A stretch of DNA of 64,000 nucleotides from Nocardia vermiculata NBRC 100427 (GCF_001613265.1 NZ_BDCA01000001.1:620001-684000); one strand, 5' to 3'. Positions 8,452 through 17,049 are shown, counted from the stretch's first letter. A program made the numbers and translations. Notes: generated by a model not told the origin, from the sequence alone.

Positions 8452-9551
8452 CGTTCACCTCCCGCGCCCGTCGGCGCCTCGCCCGGCACGAAGCGGGCCA
8501 GGACATCGTCGACCGAGGGCAGCGGTTCACCCAGATAGCCGGACTCCAGGCAGTAGTCGAGCAGCAGCCGCAGATACGCCTTACCGGTGGGCGGGCAGGC
8601 ACGGCCGAGCACGGCGCGGGTGGTCGTGGTGTCGAACAGCGGGCGGCGTGCGAAATAGCTCGTGTAGAGCACCCCGATACGCTCGTAGTACTCCCGCTCC
8701 AGCGGCTCCAGGTCCGATACCTCGAAGGAAGCCTCCGGCACGAAGGTGGCCACCCGGAACGACGGATACTCGGCGAAGACATCCGAGATCTCCCGCAACG
8801 ACAGGCTGTCGGCGCCCACCGCGTGCAGCGTCCGTCCGGCGACGGCGTCGAAATCGGCGACCGCCGCGGTGATCACATCGGCGACGAAATCGACCGGGGC
8901 GGGTGCGATGGTGGCATCGTAGCGTCCGGGCAGCGACCGCAGTTTGCCCTCGACGATCAGCTTCACCACGGTATAGAGGTTCTTGTAGTCGCGGATCACA
9001 CCGGTGCCGGTAGCCCCGGTCACGATGCCGGGCCGCACCACCGACCACCGCAGGCCGGGCGTACACCGGATCAGGCGCTCGGCCCGGAACTTGCTGTCCT
9101 CGTAGCCGTTGCCGAAATGCTGCCCGGCATCGAGCTCGTCCTCGGTGATCGTCCCGGATCGCATCCCGCACACATAGGCGGTACCGACGTACACCAGCGG
9201 CACATTCCAGCGCAGCGCCAGTTCGATGGCATTCGCGGTGCCACGGACGTTCAATTCCTCGTACTCGGCCGCCGTGGCGTCGAAGGCGGTGGTCGCCGCG
9301 GAGTGCACGATCATGCCGACCCGATCGCCGAGTGCGGCGAGGTCGGCCCGCGACAGCCCCAGGTTCGGGGAGCGTACATCGCCGCGCACGGTATCCACTC
9401 CGTGCACCTCGGCACCGTCGTTGCGGACGATGCGTGAATTGCTGTGCAGCAGCCCGGCGACGACGGTTCCGGCGCCGACCAGCCGCGCCACCACCTCGGC
9501 ACCGACCAGACCGCCCGCACCGGTGACCAGGACCACGTCCCGTTGGCTCAC
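8448..9551 (-). CDS. Thioester-reductase-like extended SDR
   Basis: A 367-residue NAD(P)-dependent oxidoreductase. The glycine motif VTGAGGLVG is at 9-17, the R-domain-like GDV...LGLSRADLAALGDRVGMIVH follows, and the catalytic Tyr-Lys is YEDSK followed by FRAE. It most resembles the reductase domains that release acyl chains from carrier proteins as aldehydes or alcohols (Lys2/CAR/FAR type), so acyl-ACP is the likely substrate, supplied by the next-door ACP. A GTG start was chosen: it overlaps the ACP stop as GTGA, and the sequence upstream in this frame is the ACP gene read out of frame. Its stop overlaps the NDK-like start. Confidence 0.85.
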   Translation of the reverse strand: MSQRDVVLVTGAGGLVGAEVVARLVGAGTVVAGLLHSNSRIVRNDGAEVHGVDTVRGDVRSPNLGLSRADLAALGDRVGMIVHSAATTAFDATAAEYEELNVRGTANAIELALRWNVPLVYVGTAYVCGMRSGTITEDELDAGQHFGNGYEDSKFRAERLIRCTPGLRWSVVRPGIVTGATGTGVIRDYKNLYTVVKLIVEGKLRSLPGRYDATIAPAPVDFVADVITAAVADFDAVAGRTLHAVGADSLSLREISDVFAEYPSFRVATFVPEASFEVSDLEPLEREYYERIGVLYTSYFARRPLFDTTTTRAVLGRACPPTGKAYLRLLLDYCLESGYLGEPLPSVDDVLARFVPGEAPTGAGGER

Positions 9552-9799
9552 AGGCGTGTCTCCTCGATCAGGGCGACCACATCCGTGATGCGCCGCACGT
9601 CGATCAGTTGCTCGGGGCGAAAGCGCGGCAGACCGAAGGCGCGCTCGAGTACGAGGGTCAACTCCATCAAGCGGAGTGAGTCGTAGCCCAGATCCTCGAT
9701 CAGCCGGGACTCGTCGGCCGGTTCGGTCGCCAGATCCGGTGCCATCGCCACGACGAGCTGCCGGGCCCGCGCTCCCACGGAGCTGTCCACATCGGTCAT
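9548..9799 (-). CDS. Standalone acyl carrier protein
   Basis: An 83-residue acidic four-helix carrier protein. The phosphopantetheine attachment motif is LGYDSLRLMEL with Ser at position 41. The family's length and helix pattern are typical, and helix III is FRPEQLIDVRRITDVVALIE. It is encoded between the acyl-AMP ligase-fusion gene (4-bp overlap) and the reductase (4-bp GTGA overlap). It is therefore probably loaded by the ligase and off-loaded by the reductase or by AfsA. It is not the housekeeping AcpM, which is longer and lies in a FAS-II context. Confidence 0.93.
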   Translation of the reverse strand: MTDVDSSVGARARQLVVAMAPDLATEPADESRLIEDLGYDSLRLMELTLVLERAFGLPRFRPEQLIDVRRITDVVALIEETRL

Positions 9800-12700
9800 C
9801 GCGAACCTCCCTGAGATTGGTGGGGCTGCTGCCCGCCCGATCCCAGCAGATCACGGGCTTCCTCGAGGGGCAGTTCGGTATCGAGATATGCGGCCGGACG
9901 CAACCAGTGGTAGCTGATGTCCAGGGTTCTGCGCCACTGTTCCGGCGAATCGAACGAGGCCGGGAACTGGGTGCCGCCCGCGATCGTGCGCACCGCGGCC
10001 ATCAGTTCGTCGAGTGTCGCCAGTTCGTCCGAACCGGTTCCGCCTGCGGCGAGTGCCGCGCCGAGTCGAACCTCGGCGGCGCGCGCGACCAGCTCGCGCA
10101 GTTGCTCGCACTCGGGCAGCACGGATTCCAGGGTGTGCACCGGAGCGACGTCGGCCGGAAGCGGATGAACCCCGTAGGTGGACAACACCATCCGCACACA
10201 CATGGCGACCGCACGGTGGGCCGCGATATCGGCGACCTCGGCCTGCCCGGCCTGCACCGCCCCCATCAGATCCTCGCGCGCGTTCTCCAACACCACATTC
10301 GACCACACCACCTCGGTCGCGCAGGAGATGAACCGCTGCGCAGGCAACGGTGAGAGGGTGGCAACGGCACGGTCGGTGCCGCCACCGGCCAGGCCGAGCG
10401 CGGGAGTACGTGCCGACGGGACCGGAGTGTAGGGCCGCAGCGGTTTACACATCGCCAGCGCCGGTTCGAGCACGGCGCCGCCGCGCACCGCGAGCCCGAC
10501 GAAGCCGAGCCGCACGAATTCGGCAAGCTCGGGCCCGATCGACGCCCGACGCAGGATCTCGGCGACCGATTTACGCGGCACCACCGTGCGCCACGCCGCG
10601 GCGCCGCGGTCCGACAGCGCGAAGACGTCCAGGTCGTCGCGGATCACATGCAATCGCTCGCCGATCGGCCACGTCGTCACGGCGTCCCGGCGGGTCAGCA
10701 GCACTCGTTCCGGGTCGTCGGCCACCCCGGTGACCCCGAATTCGGCTGCCAGTGCCAGAATGTCGCCGAACGGCGTGGACGGTCGCACCGCCCGGTATGC
10801 CGCGATCGTGCGTCTCGTACCCGCATCGGCCGTCGCTTCGATACGTTCCAGCTGCTGCGGAACCCATTTCGTCTCGAGATAGGTTTCACCCCGGCCTGCC
10901 GCCCAGGATTTCACCGCCTGCAGCAGGCCGTCCCGAGCCCATGCACCGGCCTCCGGTTCGGCACCCAGCGCCCGCAGTGCGACCGCGAACCACAACGCGT
11001 GCTCACTGCGCCGCGCCCACCACCGTGTCACGATGTCGGCGAAAGCGGGTGCAGGTAGCAGCGCGGACAGGCCGTCGAGGTCGACACCGGCGCCGGGACG
11101 CAGCACTGTTGCGTTACCGAAGCGCTGGCAGCGGTTCAGTACGTCCTCATCGAGTTCGGCGACCTCCGCCGCACCGGCCACCCGCTCGAGTTGCGCGCGC
11201 AACTGCGCCACCGACCGGGTGCGGACCTCCACGCGACGACCGTCGGCGAACACCACCGTGGGCAACGTCGGCAGCTCCTCGGCGCCCGGTGCCACGATCA
11301 GGAAGTCGATATCGGACCCGTCGTTGCCGAATCCCTCCGCCAGCGACCCCTCGAACAGGGCGGCGGAATCCGGCGGCACCGAAACCTTCTCCAGGGCCGC
11401 GGCCAGCAGGTCCGCGACACGATCCTCGGGCAGCGCCGGATCCGCCGTGGCACCGGTGCCGGGAAGGGTGGCGGCCGCGGCGACGAAATGGGCTGCGGCG
11501 ACGGGATGGGCTGTGGCCCCCTCAAGCCGGTCCTCGGAATACAGCTGCCACATGTGCCGGCGTCTGGGTTTACCGCTCGACGTGCGGCGAATGAACCCGC
11601 GTGGCCCGGTGACCACGTCGGTCGTCCCGGCCGGACCCAGCTCACCACGGATCACCGTGCGCGCATGCGCAATCCAGTCCCCCGGCCCGGTCTCGGCGAA
11701 CAGCACCACTCCGGGCGCCGCACCGCCGGACAGCGCCACCGCCGCCAATTTCCCCTTGGTGATCCCGGTCTCGCGGGCCACCTTCGATTCGATGTCCTCC
11801 ATGAACACCGAGCGGCCCCGCACCTTGAGACTCGTCCCCATTCGACCGAGTACGAAAACCTCGTCACGATAAAGGAATCCGGCGTCACCGGTATACAGCA
11901 CTCCGTCGCTGATGCGGGTGGCGCTCTCGCTCGCGTCGGTGTATCCGAGAGCCACCGAATCGCCGGCGACCACCATCTCGCCGAGTACCCCGTCGGGCAG
12001 CTCCCGGCCATCGTCGTCCACCACTCGTACCGTCGACTCCGGCGTGGAGCGGCCGAGTCCGGTGATCCACCCGGGGCCGCTCACCCACTGCCCGTCGGTG
12101 AGTTCGGCCGCGGCATTCACCCGCACCGGCTGCCCGGGCCGCAATGTGGCGGTGTCCAGGCGCAGGGCGGTCAGCGGGCGATCGCGAGCCGAGGAGGTCA
12201 CCATCAGGGTGGCCTCCGCGAGGCCATAGGCCAGCGTGTACGCCTGTGCGGAGAACCCCAGCGGACCGGTGAGCTCCGCGAACGAGCGTAGATCCTCGAC
12301 CTCCACCGGTTCGGATCCGACGGCCAGCGTCCGCCAGCCCGACAGATCCAGCTCCGCGATATCGGCTGGTGATACCCGATGCGCCACATAGCCGAGCGCG
12401 AAGGACGGTGACGGCGAATGCTGTGCATGCGCCATGGCCCGCAACCAGCGGGCCGGATCGCGCACGAACTGATCCGGGCGCATCAGATACAGATCACCCT
12501 GATTCGCGACCGTGGTCAGAAAGGCGCCGACCAGCCCCATATCGTGGTACAGCGGCAGCCACGACACCATCGCCTCACCCGGCCGCCAGTCGATCAAGCG
12601 GCTGATCATCTCGATGTTGTTGGCCAGGTTGTGCCACGACACCCGCACTCCACGCGGTGCGCCGGTGGAGCCGGAGGTGAACTGCAGCAGTGCGGTCTCG

Positions 12701-13185
12701 GCGGCCGGCGCGAGCACCCGCTCGGCAGGAGCCGTGCCGGAGTCGGTGACCACCACCGGCTCGTCGTCGCGGCCCGCCGCCGTCATCGCCTGCCGCACCA
12801 GGGCTTCCAGTTCCACCGACGTGACGACCACACGAGGGGACGCCTGCACGAGAATCGCCGCGACATGCGAAATGTACTGGTCCATATCGGCGAACATCGG
12901 CGGCGCGATCGGAGTGAACACCCCGCCGCACGCCCAGACCGCGTAGAACGCGGCCACACAGGGAAATCCGGTCGGCATGACGACACAGGCACCGGCCGCG
13001 CCGTCGAGTCCCCGGCGACGCAACTCGTCGGCCACCGACCAGGTGAGCTCGGCCAGCTCGGTGTAGCTGCGGAACCGCCAGCCGTCGTCCTCGTCGGCGA
13101 GATGGATGCCGGTGTCGGCAGCGGGGTTCACCAGCCAGCCGCGCACCACCGCGCGGTCGTCGGCTGTCGTCGACTCACTGGGCAT
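9796..13185 (-). CDS. Fatty acyl-AMP ligase fused to a nucleotidyltransferase and PqqD-like domain
   Basis: A 1129-residue multidomain protein. Residues 1-550 are an acyl-AMP ligase: LLQFTSGSTGAPRG (167-180), the FAAL hallmark SWLPLYHDMGLVGAF (208-222), YGLAEATLMV, YTGDAGFLYRDEVFVLGR and a C-terminal Lys in RTSSGKPRR (539). Residues ~590-800 form a minimal nucleotidyltransferase of kanamycin-NTase type: GSLAEGFGNDGSDIDFLI (613-630) with D625 and D627 as metal ligands, followed by helices. Residues ~825-905 (HVIRDDLDVFALSDRG, then SVAEILRR) look like a PqqD/winged-helix module; the remaining ~200 residues are helical. It probably adenylates a fatty acid and loads the ACP encoded downstream. 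What the nucleotidyltransferase modifies is unknown. The ATG start overlaps the upstream stop by 11 bp. Confidence 0.88.
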   Translation of the reverse strand: MPSESTTADDRAVVRGWLVNPAADTGIHLADEDDGWRFRSYTELAELTWSVADELRRRGLDGAAGACVVMPTGFPCVAAFYAVWACGGVFTPIAPPMFADMDQYISHVAAILVQASPRVVVTSVELEALVRQAMTAAGRDDEPVVVTDSGTAPAERVLAPAAETALLQFTSGSTGAPRGVRVSWHNLANNIEMISRLIDWRPGEAMVSWLPLYHDMGLVGAFLTTVANQGDLYLMRPDQFVRDPARWLRAMAHAQHSPSPSFALGYVAHRVSPADIAELDLSGWRTLAVGSEPVEVEDLRSFAELTGPLGFSAQAYTLAYGLAEATLMVTSSARDRPLTALRLDTATLRPGQPVRVNAAAELTDGQWVSGPGWITGLGRSTPESTVRVVDDDGRELPDGVLGEMVVAGDSVALGYTDASESATRISDGVLYTGDAGFLYRDEVFVLGRMGTSLKVRGRSVFMEDIESKVARETGITKGKLAAVALSGGAAPGVVLFAETGPGDWIAHARTVIRGELGPAGTTDVVTGPRGFIRRTSSGKPRRRHMWQLYSEDRLEGATAHPVAAAHFVAAAATLPGTGATADPALPEDRVADLLAAALEKVSVPPDSAALFEGSLAEGFGNDGSDIDFLIVAPGAEELPTLPTVVFADGRRVEVRTRSVAQLRAQLERVAGAAEVAELDEDVLNRCQRFGNATVLRPGAGVDLDGLSALLPAPAFADIVTRWWARRSEHALWFAVALRALGAEPEAGAWARDGLLQAVKSWAAGRGETYLETKWVPQQLERIEATADAGTRRTIAAYRAVRPSTPFGDILALAAEFGVTGVADDPERVLLTRRDAVTTWPIGERLHVIRDDLDVFALSDRGAAAWRTVVPRKSVAEILRRASIGPELAEFVRLGFVGLAVRGGAVLEPALAMCKPLRPYTPVPSARTPALGLAGGGTDRAVATLSPLPAQRFISCATEVVWSNVVLENAREDLMGAVQAGQAEVADIAAHRAVAMCVRMVLSTYGVHPLPADVAPVHTLESVLPECEQLRELVARAAEVRLGAALAAGGTGSDELATLDELMAAVRTIAGGTQFPASFDSPEQWRRTLDISYHWLRPAAYLDTELPLEEARDLLGSGGQQPHQSQGGSR

Positions 13186-15880
13186 CGGGTTCCTCCCCGG
13201 ATTCGAGAACGGTCACGGTTCCGGCGGTGCCGTCGACGTGCAGCGGCATTCCGGTGCGGACGGTGCGGGTGATACCCGGAAGCTGCACCACGGTGGGCAC
13301 ACCCAGCTCGCGGGCGACGATGGCGACATGGGTGAGCGGGCTGCCCCGTTCGATCACCAGGGCGGTCGCCGACGGCAACACCGCCACCCAGCCCGGGTCG
13401 GTGCGATAGGTGACCAGTACACCACCAGCGACATCACGGGGCTCGTCCACCACCACGGCAGGACCGGTTCCGGTACCACCACCCGAGGGGGTTCCGGTGA
13501 AGACCGCACCTGCGGTCGCGGCGGGTGTATCGGTGATCGCCGCCCAGCCCGCCGAGGCCAGTTCCGCGGGCCCGAAACCGTCACCGTGGGTGACGAACCG
13601 GGCGGGCGCGGCCAGCCGCGCGTCCGCGGCTCGCTGCTGTTTGCGCGCGGCGACCACGGACCGCAGCCCCTCGGTCTCACCGCCCTCGTAGCAACTGCGC
13701 AGCTGCGGAAGCGTCAGCTGGAACACATCCGAGAATTCGTCGACAATATTGCGCTGCACCAGGTCTCGCCCCATGACCCGGATGGTCCGCTTGACCATTC
13801 CGAAGGCGCGGGTGCGACAGAAGCGCAGCGTTTCCCGGTGCGCGGCGCAGCGAGAGACCTTGCGGCGCAGCCGTTCATACACGGAGCGGCGCCATCCGGT
13901 GAGGTTCTCGTCGAGATAGCGCTGCGCATCGTCGGCGGGCTCGTGCCTGGTCTGTGGGAGCGCGGCCAGCAGCATGACGAAGAATCCGGACGGGTCCTCC
14001 CGCAGGTCGGGCGTTTCCAACTTCAATTCGTCGACGCTGCGGTAGCCGTAGCGGTCGATGTACTCGTCGACGCGTGCCCGGAAATCGTCGTGCCCCGCCG
14101 CGGCGAGCGCATCGTAGGCCTGCTCCGGAGCACTGGACTCCAGCAACGTACGCAGGTGGGGCTCCGCACGCACCCGCTCCGCCAGTGCGCTCATCGCCCG
14201 GGCCGGTTCGGCGGATTCGACATCGGCGCCCGGCCCCGCGACCGCGTAGAGGAACCACTCCGGTGCCTTCGGCAGGAACAGCCGGGTGAGCACGAACAGC
14301 GCACCGGTCAGTGTCAACAGCATGGCATCCAGGACCATCATCGGCCCCCACCGATGCACCAGCTCCCGGTCCAGCTCCCGATAGCGGGCGTAGGCCTGCG
14401 GGCCGGTGTCGGCGCTGTCGTCGTGCGCTTCGAACTCGTCGTACACCCGGTAGAAATCGTCGAGGAAATCACGCATCATGGCGTCGATACCGGCGATGCG
14501 GCGGCGATAGATCACGGCGGTGCGTGCCCGAGAGACCAACCGCCGGACCGGATTGCCGAAAGTGAATGGGCGCAGAGTTTTCGCGACCTCGGACGGCAAC
14601 GGTTCCGCCACTCCGAGCGCCGCCTCCAGCACCCGGCGATTGAGGGGGTAGCCGGGCGCGATGCCGACCATCCGATACCAGTGCAGCAGGTTGTAATAGA
14701 CCCGGCCGTGAAAGTACCCCAGCAACACCGGAGTCCAGTCGTCGGTCTGGCGCAGCTGTTCGGGCGGCACACCCAGCGAGCGTGCGTAATCTCGGTACAC
14801 GCGGCCGTAGATATCGGCGGCCGTGGTGAAGGTCAGCGGGGAGGTGATCCCGTTGAAACTCTCGATGATGTTGGAGTTGTCCCAGATTCGCTCCTCCCCC
14901 GCCGGAACCGACTCTCCGGCACCGCGCAACGGAGCACCGACCGCGGTGGTGACGGGGCGCGCCTGCACCACCCACAATCGGTCCGCACCGTCGAAGGCCC
15001 ACTCGATGTCCTGCGCTGCACCCGCGAATTCCTCTGCCGACCGGCCCATGTCGATGATCCGGCGGATCTGCTCCGCGGACAGCACCCGGCGGCCACGAAG
15101 CTCCGGCTCGACCTCTTCCGCGGTACAGCCGTGCTCGCCGTCAGCGCGGTAACGAAGCTCCTTGTCACCCACCACCGTCTCGACTACCGCACCCGACACC
15201 TTGTCCACGGTGTGGGTATCGGCATCGACCGCACCCGACACCAGCCCCTCGCCCAGTCCGTAGACCGCACTGAGCAGCATTCGATCCGACGCTCCGGTAT
15301 TCGGATCACAGGTGAACAGCACCCCACTGCACTCGGCGTCGACCAACTTCTGCACGATCACCGACGGAATCTCCGGCAGGGGCAACCCGTGCGCGAAGCA
15401 ATACCCGATGACCCGTGGCGACAAGGCCGAGGCCCAGCAGGCCAGCACCGCGGTCGCGATCGGCTCGGCACCCGAGACGTTGAGGAACGAATCGAACTGA
15501 CCGGCGAACGAGTGTGCGGTGCCGTCCTCCACCGCCGCCGACGACCGCACCGCGACCGGGGCGCGGTCCAGACTGTCCCACACCTCGCCGACCACCTCGA
15601 CCAGCGCCGGCGGCGGCACCGAGGTCATGATCCCGGCCCGCAACTTCGCGCCCCGCTCCAACGCCTCACCCACATCGGACGAACGCACGAAATCCGCTGC
15701 TGCGGTGACGATCTCGTCCGGCATCCGATCGAACAACTGCGGTGCGACAACCAACCAGTCCGGTACCGGTAGCGCCGCTTCACGCAAGCGACGCAATCCG
15801 GCCGCTTTACCACCCTCGGCCGGAACCGACCCGGCGGCGCTCGATACGGTTTCGTGCACCAGCTCTCCCGTCTTCACCAC
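13175..15880 (-). CDS. PEP-synthase/rifampin-phosphotransferase-like enzyme, first gene of operon
   Basis: A three-part dikinase-like enzyme of about 900 residues. An N-terminal ATP-grasp domain opens with GGKAAGLRRL and includes VAVRSSAAVEDG, HSFAGQFDSFLNV, SGVLFTCDPN and VQARPVT. A long central helical domain is unlike PEP synthase. The C-terminal swivelling domain has the phosphohistidine motif ERGSPLTHVAIVARELG (His 851 from this start). This arrangement matches rifampin phosphotransferase and other enzymes that use ATP to phosphorylate an alcohol, giving AMP and phosphate, so the acceptor may be an intermediate of this operon. A GTG at 15946 also gives an open frame, but a promoter and inverted repeat lie inside that extension. 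The GTGs at 15880 or 15877 are therefore preferred, though their ribosome site is weak. Confidence 0.85.
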   Translation of the reverse strand: MVKTGELVHETVSSAAGSVPAEGGKAAGLRRLREAALPVPDWLVVAPQLFDRMPDEIVTAAADFVRSSDVGEALERGAKLRAGIMTSVPPPALVEVVGEVWDSLDRAPVAVRSSAAVEDGTAHSFAGQFDSFLNVSGAEPIATAVLACWASALSPRVIGYCFAHGLPLPEIPSVIVQKLVDAECSGVLFTCDPNTGASDRMLLSAVYGLGEGLVSGAVDADTHTVDKVSGAVVETVVGDKELRYRADGEHGCTAEEVEPELRGRRVLSAEQIRRIIDMGRSAEEFAGAAQDIEWAFDGADRLWVVQARPVTTAVGAPLRGAGESVPAGEERIWDNSNIIESFNGITSPLTFTTAADIYGRVYRDYARSLGVPPEQLRQTDDWTPVLLGYFHGRVYYNLLHWYRMVGIAPGYPLNRRVLEAALGVAEPLPSEVAKTLRPFTFGNPVRRLVSRARTAVIYRRRIAGIDAMMRDFLDDFYRVYDEFEAHDDSADTGPQAYARYRELDRELVHRWGPMMVLDAMLLTLTGALFVLTRLFLPKAPEWFLYAVAGPGADVESAEPARAMSALAERVRAEPHLRTLLESSAPEQAYDALAAAGHDDFRARVDEYIDRYGYRSVDELKLETPDLREDPSGFFVMLLAALPQTRHEPADDAQRYLDENLTGWRRSVYERLRRKVSRCAAHRETLRFCRTRAFGMVKRTIRVMGRDLVQRNIVDEFSDVFQLTLPQLRSCYEGGETEGLRSVVAARKQQRAADARLAAPARFVTHGDGFGPAELASAGWAAITDTPAATAGAVFTGTPSGGGTGTGPAVVVDEPRDVAGGVLVTYRTDPGWVAVLPSATALVIERGSPLTHVAIVARELGVPTVVQLPGITRTVRTGMPLHVDGTAGTVTVLESGEEPDAQ

Positions 15881-15893
15881 ACATTCGACAAAT

Positions 15894-15921
15894 GCCGAGG
15901 TGAACAGGCAGTCACCTCGGC
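15894..15921. promoter_or_regulatory. Perfect inverted repeat in the operon leader
   Basis: GCCGAGGTGA, 8-nt spacer, TCACCTCGGC: 10-bp arms with no mismatch, ending 14 bp before the preferred GTG start of the PEP-synthase-like gene. It begins just downstream of the transcription start predicted from the promoter below. It can act as a repressor operator or as an RNA hairpin next to the ribosome site. Confidence 0.65.
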
Positions 15922-15929
15922 GTTGTCTC

Positions 15930-15958
15930 GATATACCGATCTCCACCGCCGGTGTTAA
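15930..15958 (-). promoter_or_regulatory. Sigma-A-type promoter of the seven-gene operon
   Basis: On the minus strand TTAACA (-35, 15958-15953) and TATATC (-10, 15935-15930) are separated by exactly 17 bp. Five of six and four of six bases match the consensus. Transcription would start near 15923, immediately before the inverted repeat. Confidence 0.55.
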
Positions 15959-16050
15959 CGCCGATCGGCAGAACTGTCACTGGCCGCCCGCCGCGCACAC
16001 CGCTAGGCTACGGTCAGGCGCGGGACGATCGGTGAAGGGTGTAATTCGGC

Positions 16051-16755
16051 GTGAGTTGGGCATTCACACCGGACGAGTTCGCGCACATCTGGCGCGAAAC
16101 CGACCTCGATCGCCATCCCTTTCCCCTGCGGATCCTCGAAACGCCACGCACCGAGGACGACGCCACGGCACTACGCAAGAACCTCGATACCCGGCTGCCC
16201 CTGCACGCGGACCCCGACCTGAGTGCGGTACTACGGATCCTCGCGGCGCCGCACACCCGAGTGGCAGTAATCGGCGGCGCACACACCGCGGGCAGCGAGA
16301 TCCGGGCGCTGGGCGCCGTCATCTACGACCACGCGGTCCTCGCCACCCAGGACGCCGGACGCACCCGCGGCTTCGGCGGCGATATCCGGCTCTCGATCGG
16401 GCACACCGGCAAACTGGGCGCCCGCATCGCCGCACTGCTCCCCACCTGTCCGGCCGGACGCGAACCCGCACGCTCCGCCCCCGCCGCCGCCGTCCGCGAC
16501 GAGGACTGCCCACGCCCCGCCACTCCCGCAACAGCGCGCATCCGCCGCCTACTGCTGGAACCACACACCGCCGAAGGACATATCCGCATCGAGTCCGGAC
16601 TACACCGCACCACGCCTGCCCCACCGCTGTACTACACGTGGATCGACGTCGCCGACGACGGCCGCTACCTGATCAGAGCCGGTGACGACGTCCACCTCGT
16701 ACCGGCCGGCAGACAACAGATCGCAACCCACCTGCAGAAACGACTGTCGGGATAA
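16051..16755 (+). CDS. EspG-family ESX (type VII) secretion chaperone
   Basis: A 234-residue protein resembling EspG, the cytosolic chaperone that binds PPE proteins and delivers them to an ESX secretion machine. Family-like features are the opening WAFTPDEFAHIWRETDLDRHP, YPL-like FPLRIL, the LRILAAPHTRVAVIGG strand, IRLSIGHTGKL, and the late RRLLLEPHTAEGHIRIE segment. The GTG start has a GAAGGG ribosome site 11 nt upstream, and TAGGCT at 16004-16009 may be its -10 box. A PE-like and PPE-like pair follows after 75-bp repeats in the same direction, which supports the chaperone role. No ESX core gene (eccB/C/D, mycP) is visible within the window. Confidence 0.85.
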   Translation: MSWAFTPDEFAHIWRETDLDRHPFPLRILETPRTEDDATALRKNLDTRLPLHADPDLSAVLRILAAPHTRVAVIGGAHTAGSEIRALGAVIYDHAVLATQDAGRTRGFGGDIRLSIGHTGKLGARIAALLPTCPAGREPARSAPAAAVRDEDCPRPATPATARIRRLLLEPHTAEGHIRIESGLHRTTPAPPLYYTWIDVADDGRYLIRAGDDVHLVPAGRQQIATHLQKRLSG

Positions 16756-16770
16756 CACCGGGCTGCTGCC

Positions 16771-17016
16771 TCCGGCCCGCCGCATTAGGCTGTATCGGTC
16801 GCAGCCCAATCCGACAGACCTCCGTGGTAACACTGCGCTGCCGCCTCCGGCCCGCCGCATTAGGCTGAGTCTCCTGCAGCCCAATCCGGCGAACCTCCGT
16901 GGTAACACTGCGCTGCCGCCTCCGGCCCGCCGCATTAGGCTGAGTCTCCTGCAGCCCAATCCGGCGAACCTCCGTGGTAACACTGCGCTGCCGCCTCCGG
17001 CCCGCCGCATTAGGCT
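16771..17016. repeat. 75-bp tandem repeat between espG-like and PE-like genes
   Basis: A block headed by TCCGGCCCGCCGCATTAGGC recurs at 16771, 16846, 16921 and 16996, an exact 75-bp period with about 3.3 copies. The second and third units are identical by eye; the first differs in its second half. Each unit contains the promoter-like hexamer TAGGCT (16786, 16861, 16936, 17011). The last copy is 33 bp before the PE-like start codon, so the array probably multiplies a promoter or operator. Because 75 is a multiple of three, an open minus-strand frame with repeated 25-residue units appears by coincidence. Confidence 0.9.
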
Positions 17017-17049
17017 GGGACCCGGACCGACCGATCTCAGGGGGTGCGC

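Noticed and set aside
13106..15772. 888-codon plus-strand frame opposite the PEP-synthase-like gene
   Set aside because: Antisense shadow of a high-GC gene; rich in Arg, Gly and His, with no motif, while the minus strand has a full conserved enzyme.
15881..15946. Longer GTG start for the PEP-synthase-like protein
   Set aside because: The 22 extra codons cover the predicted -10 box, transcription start and inverted repeat; kept only as an alternative.
16600..17010. Minus-strand frame with three near-identical 25-residue repeats
   Set aside because: It is produced by the 75-bp DNA repeat, whose period is a multiple of three, and runs antisense into the EspG gene; no ribosome site or family resemblance.
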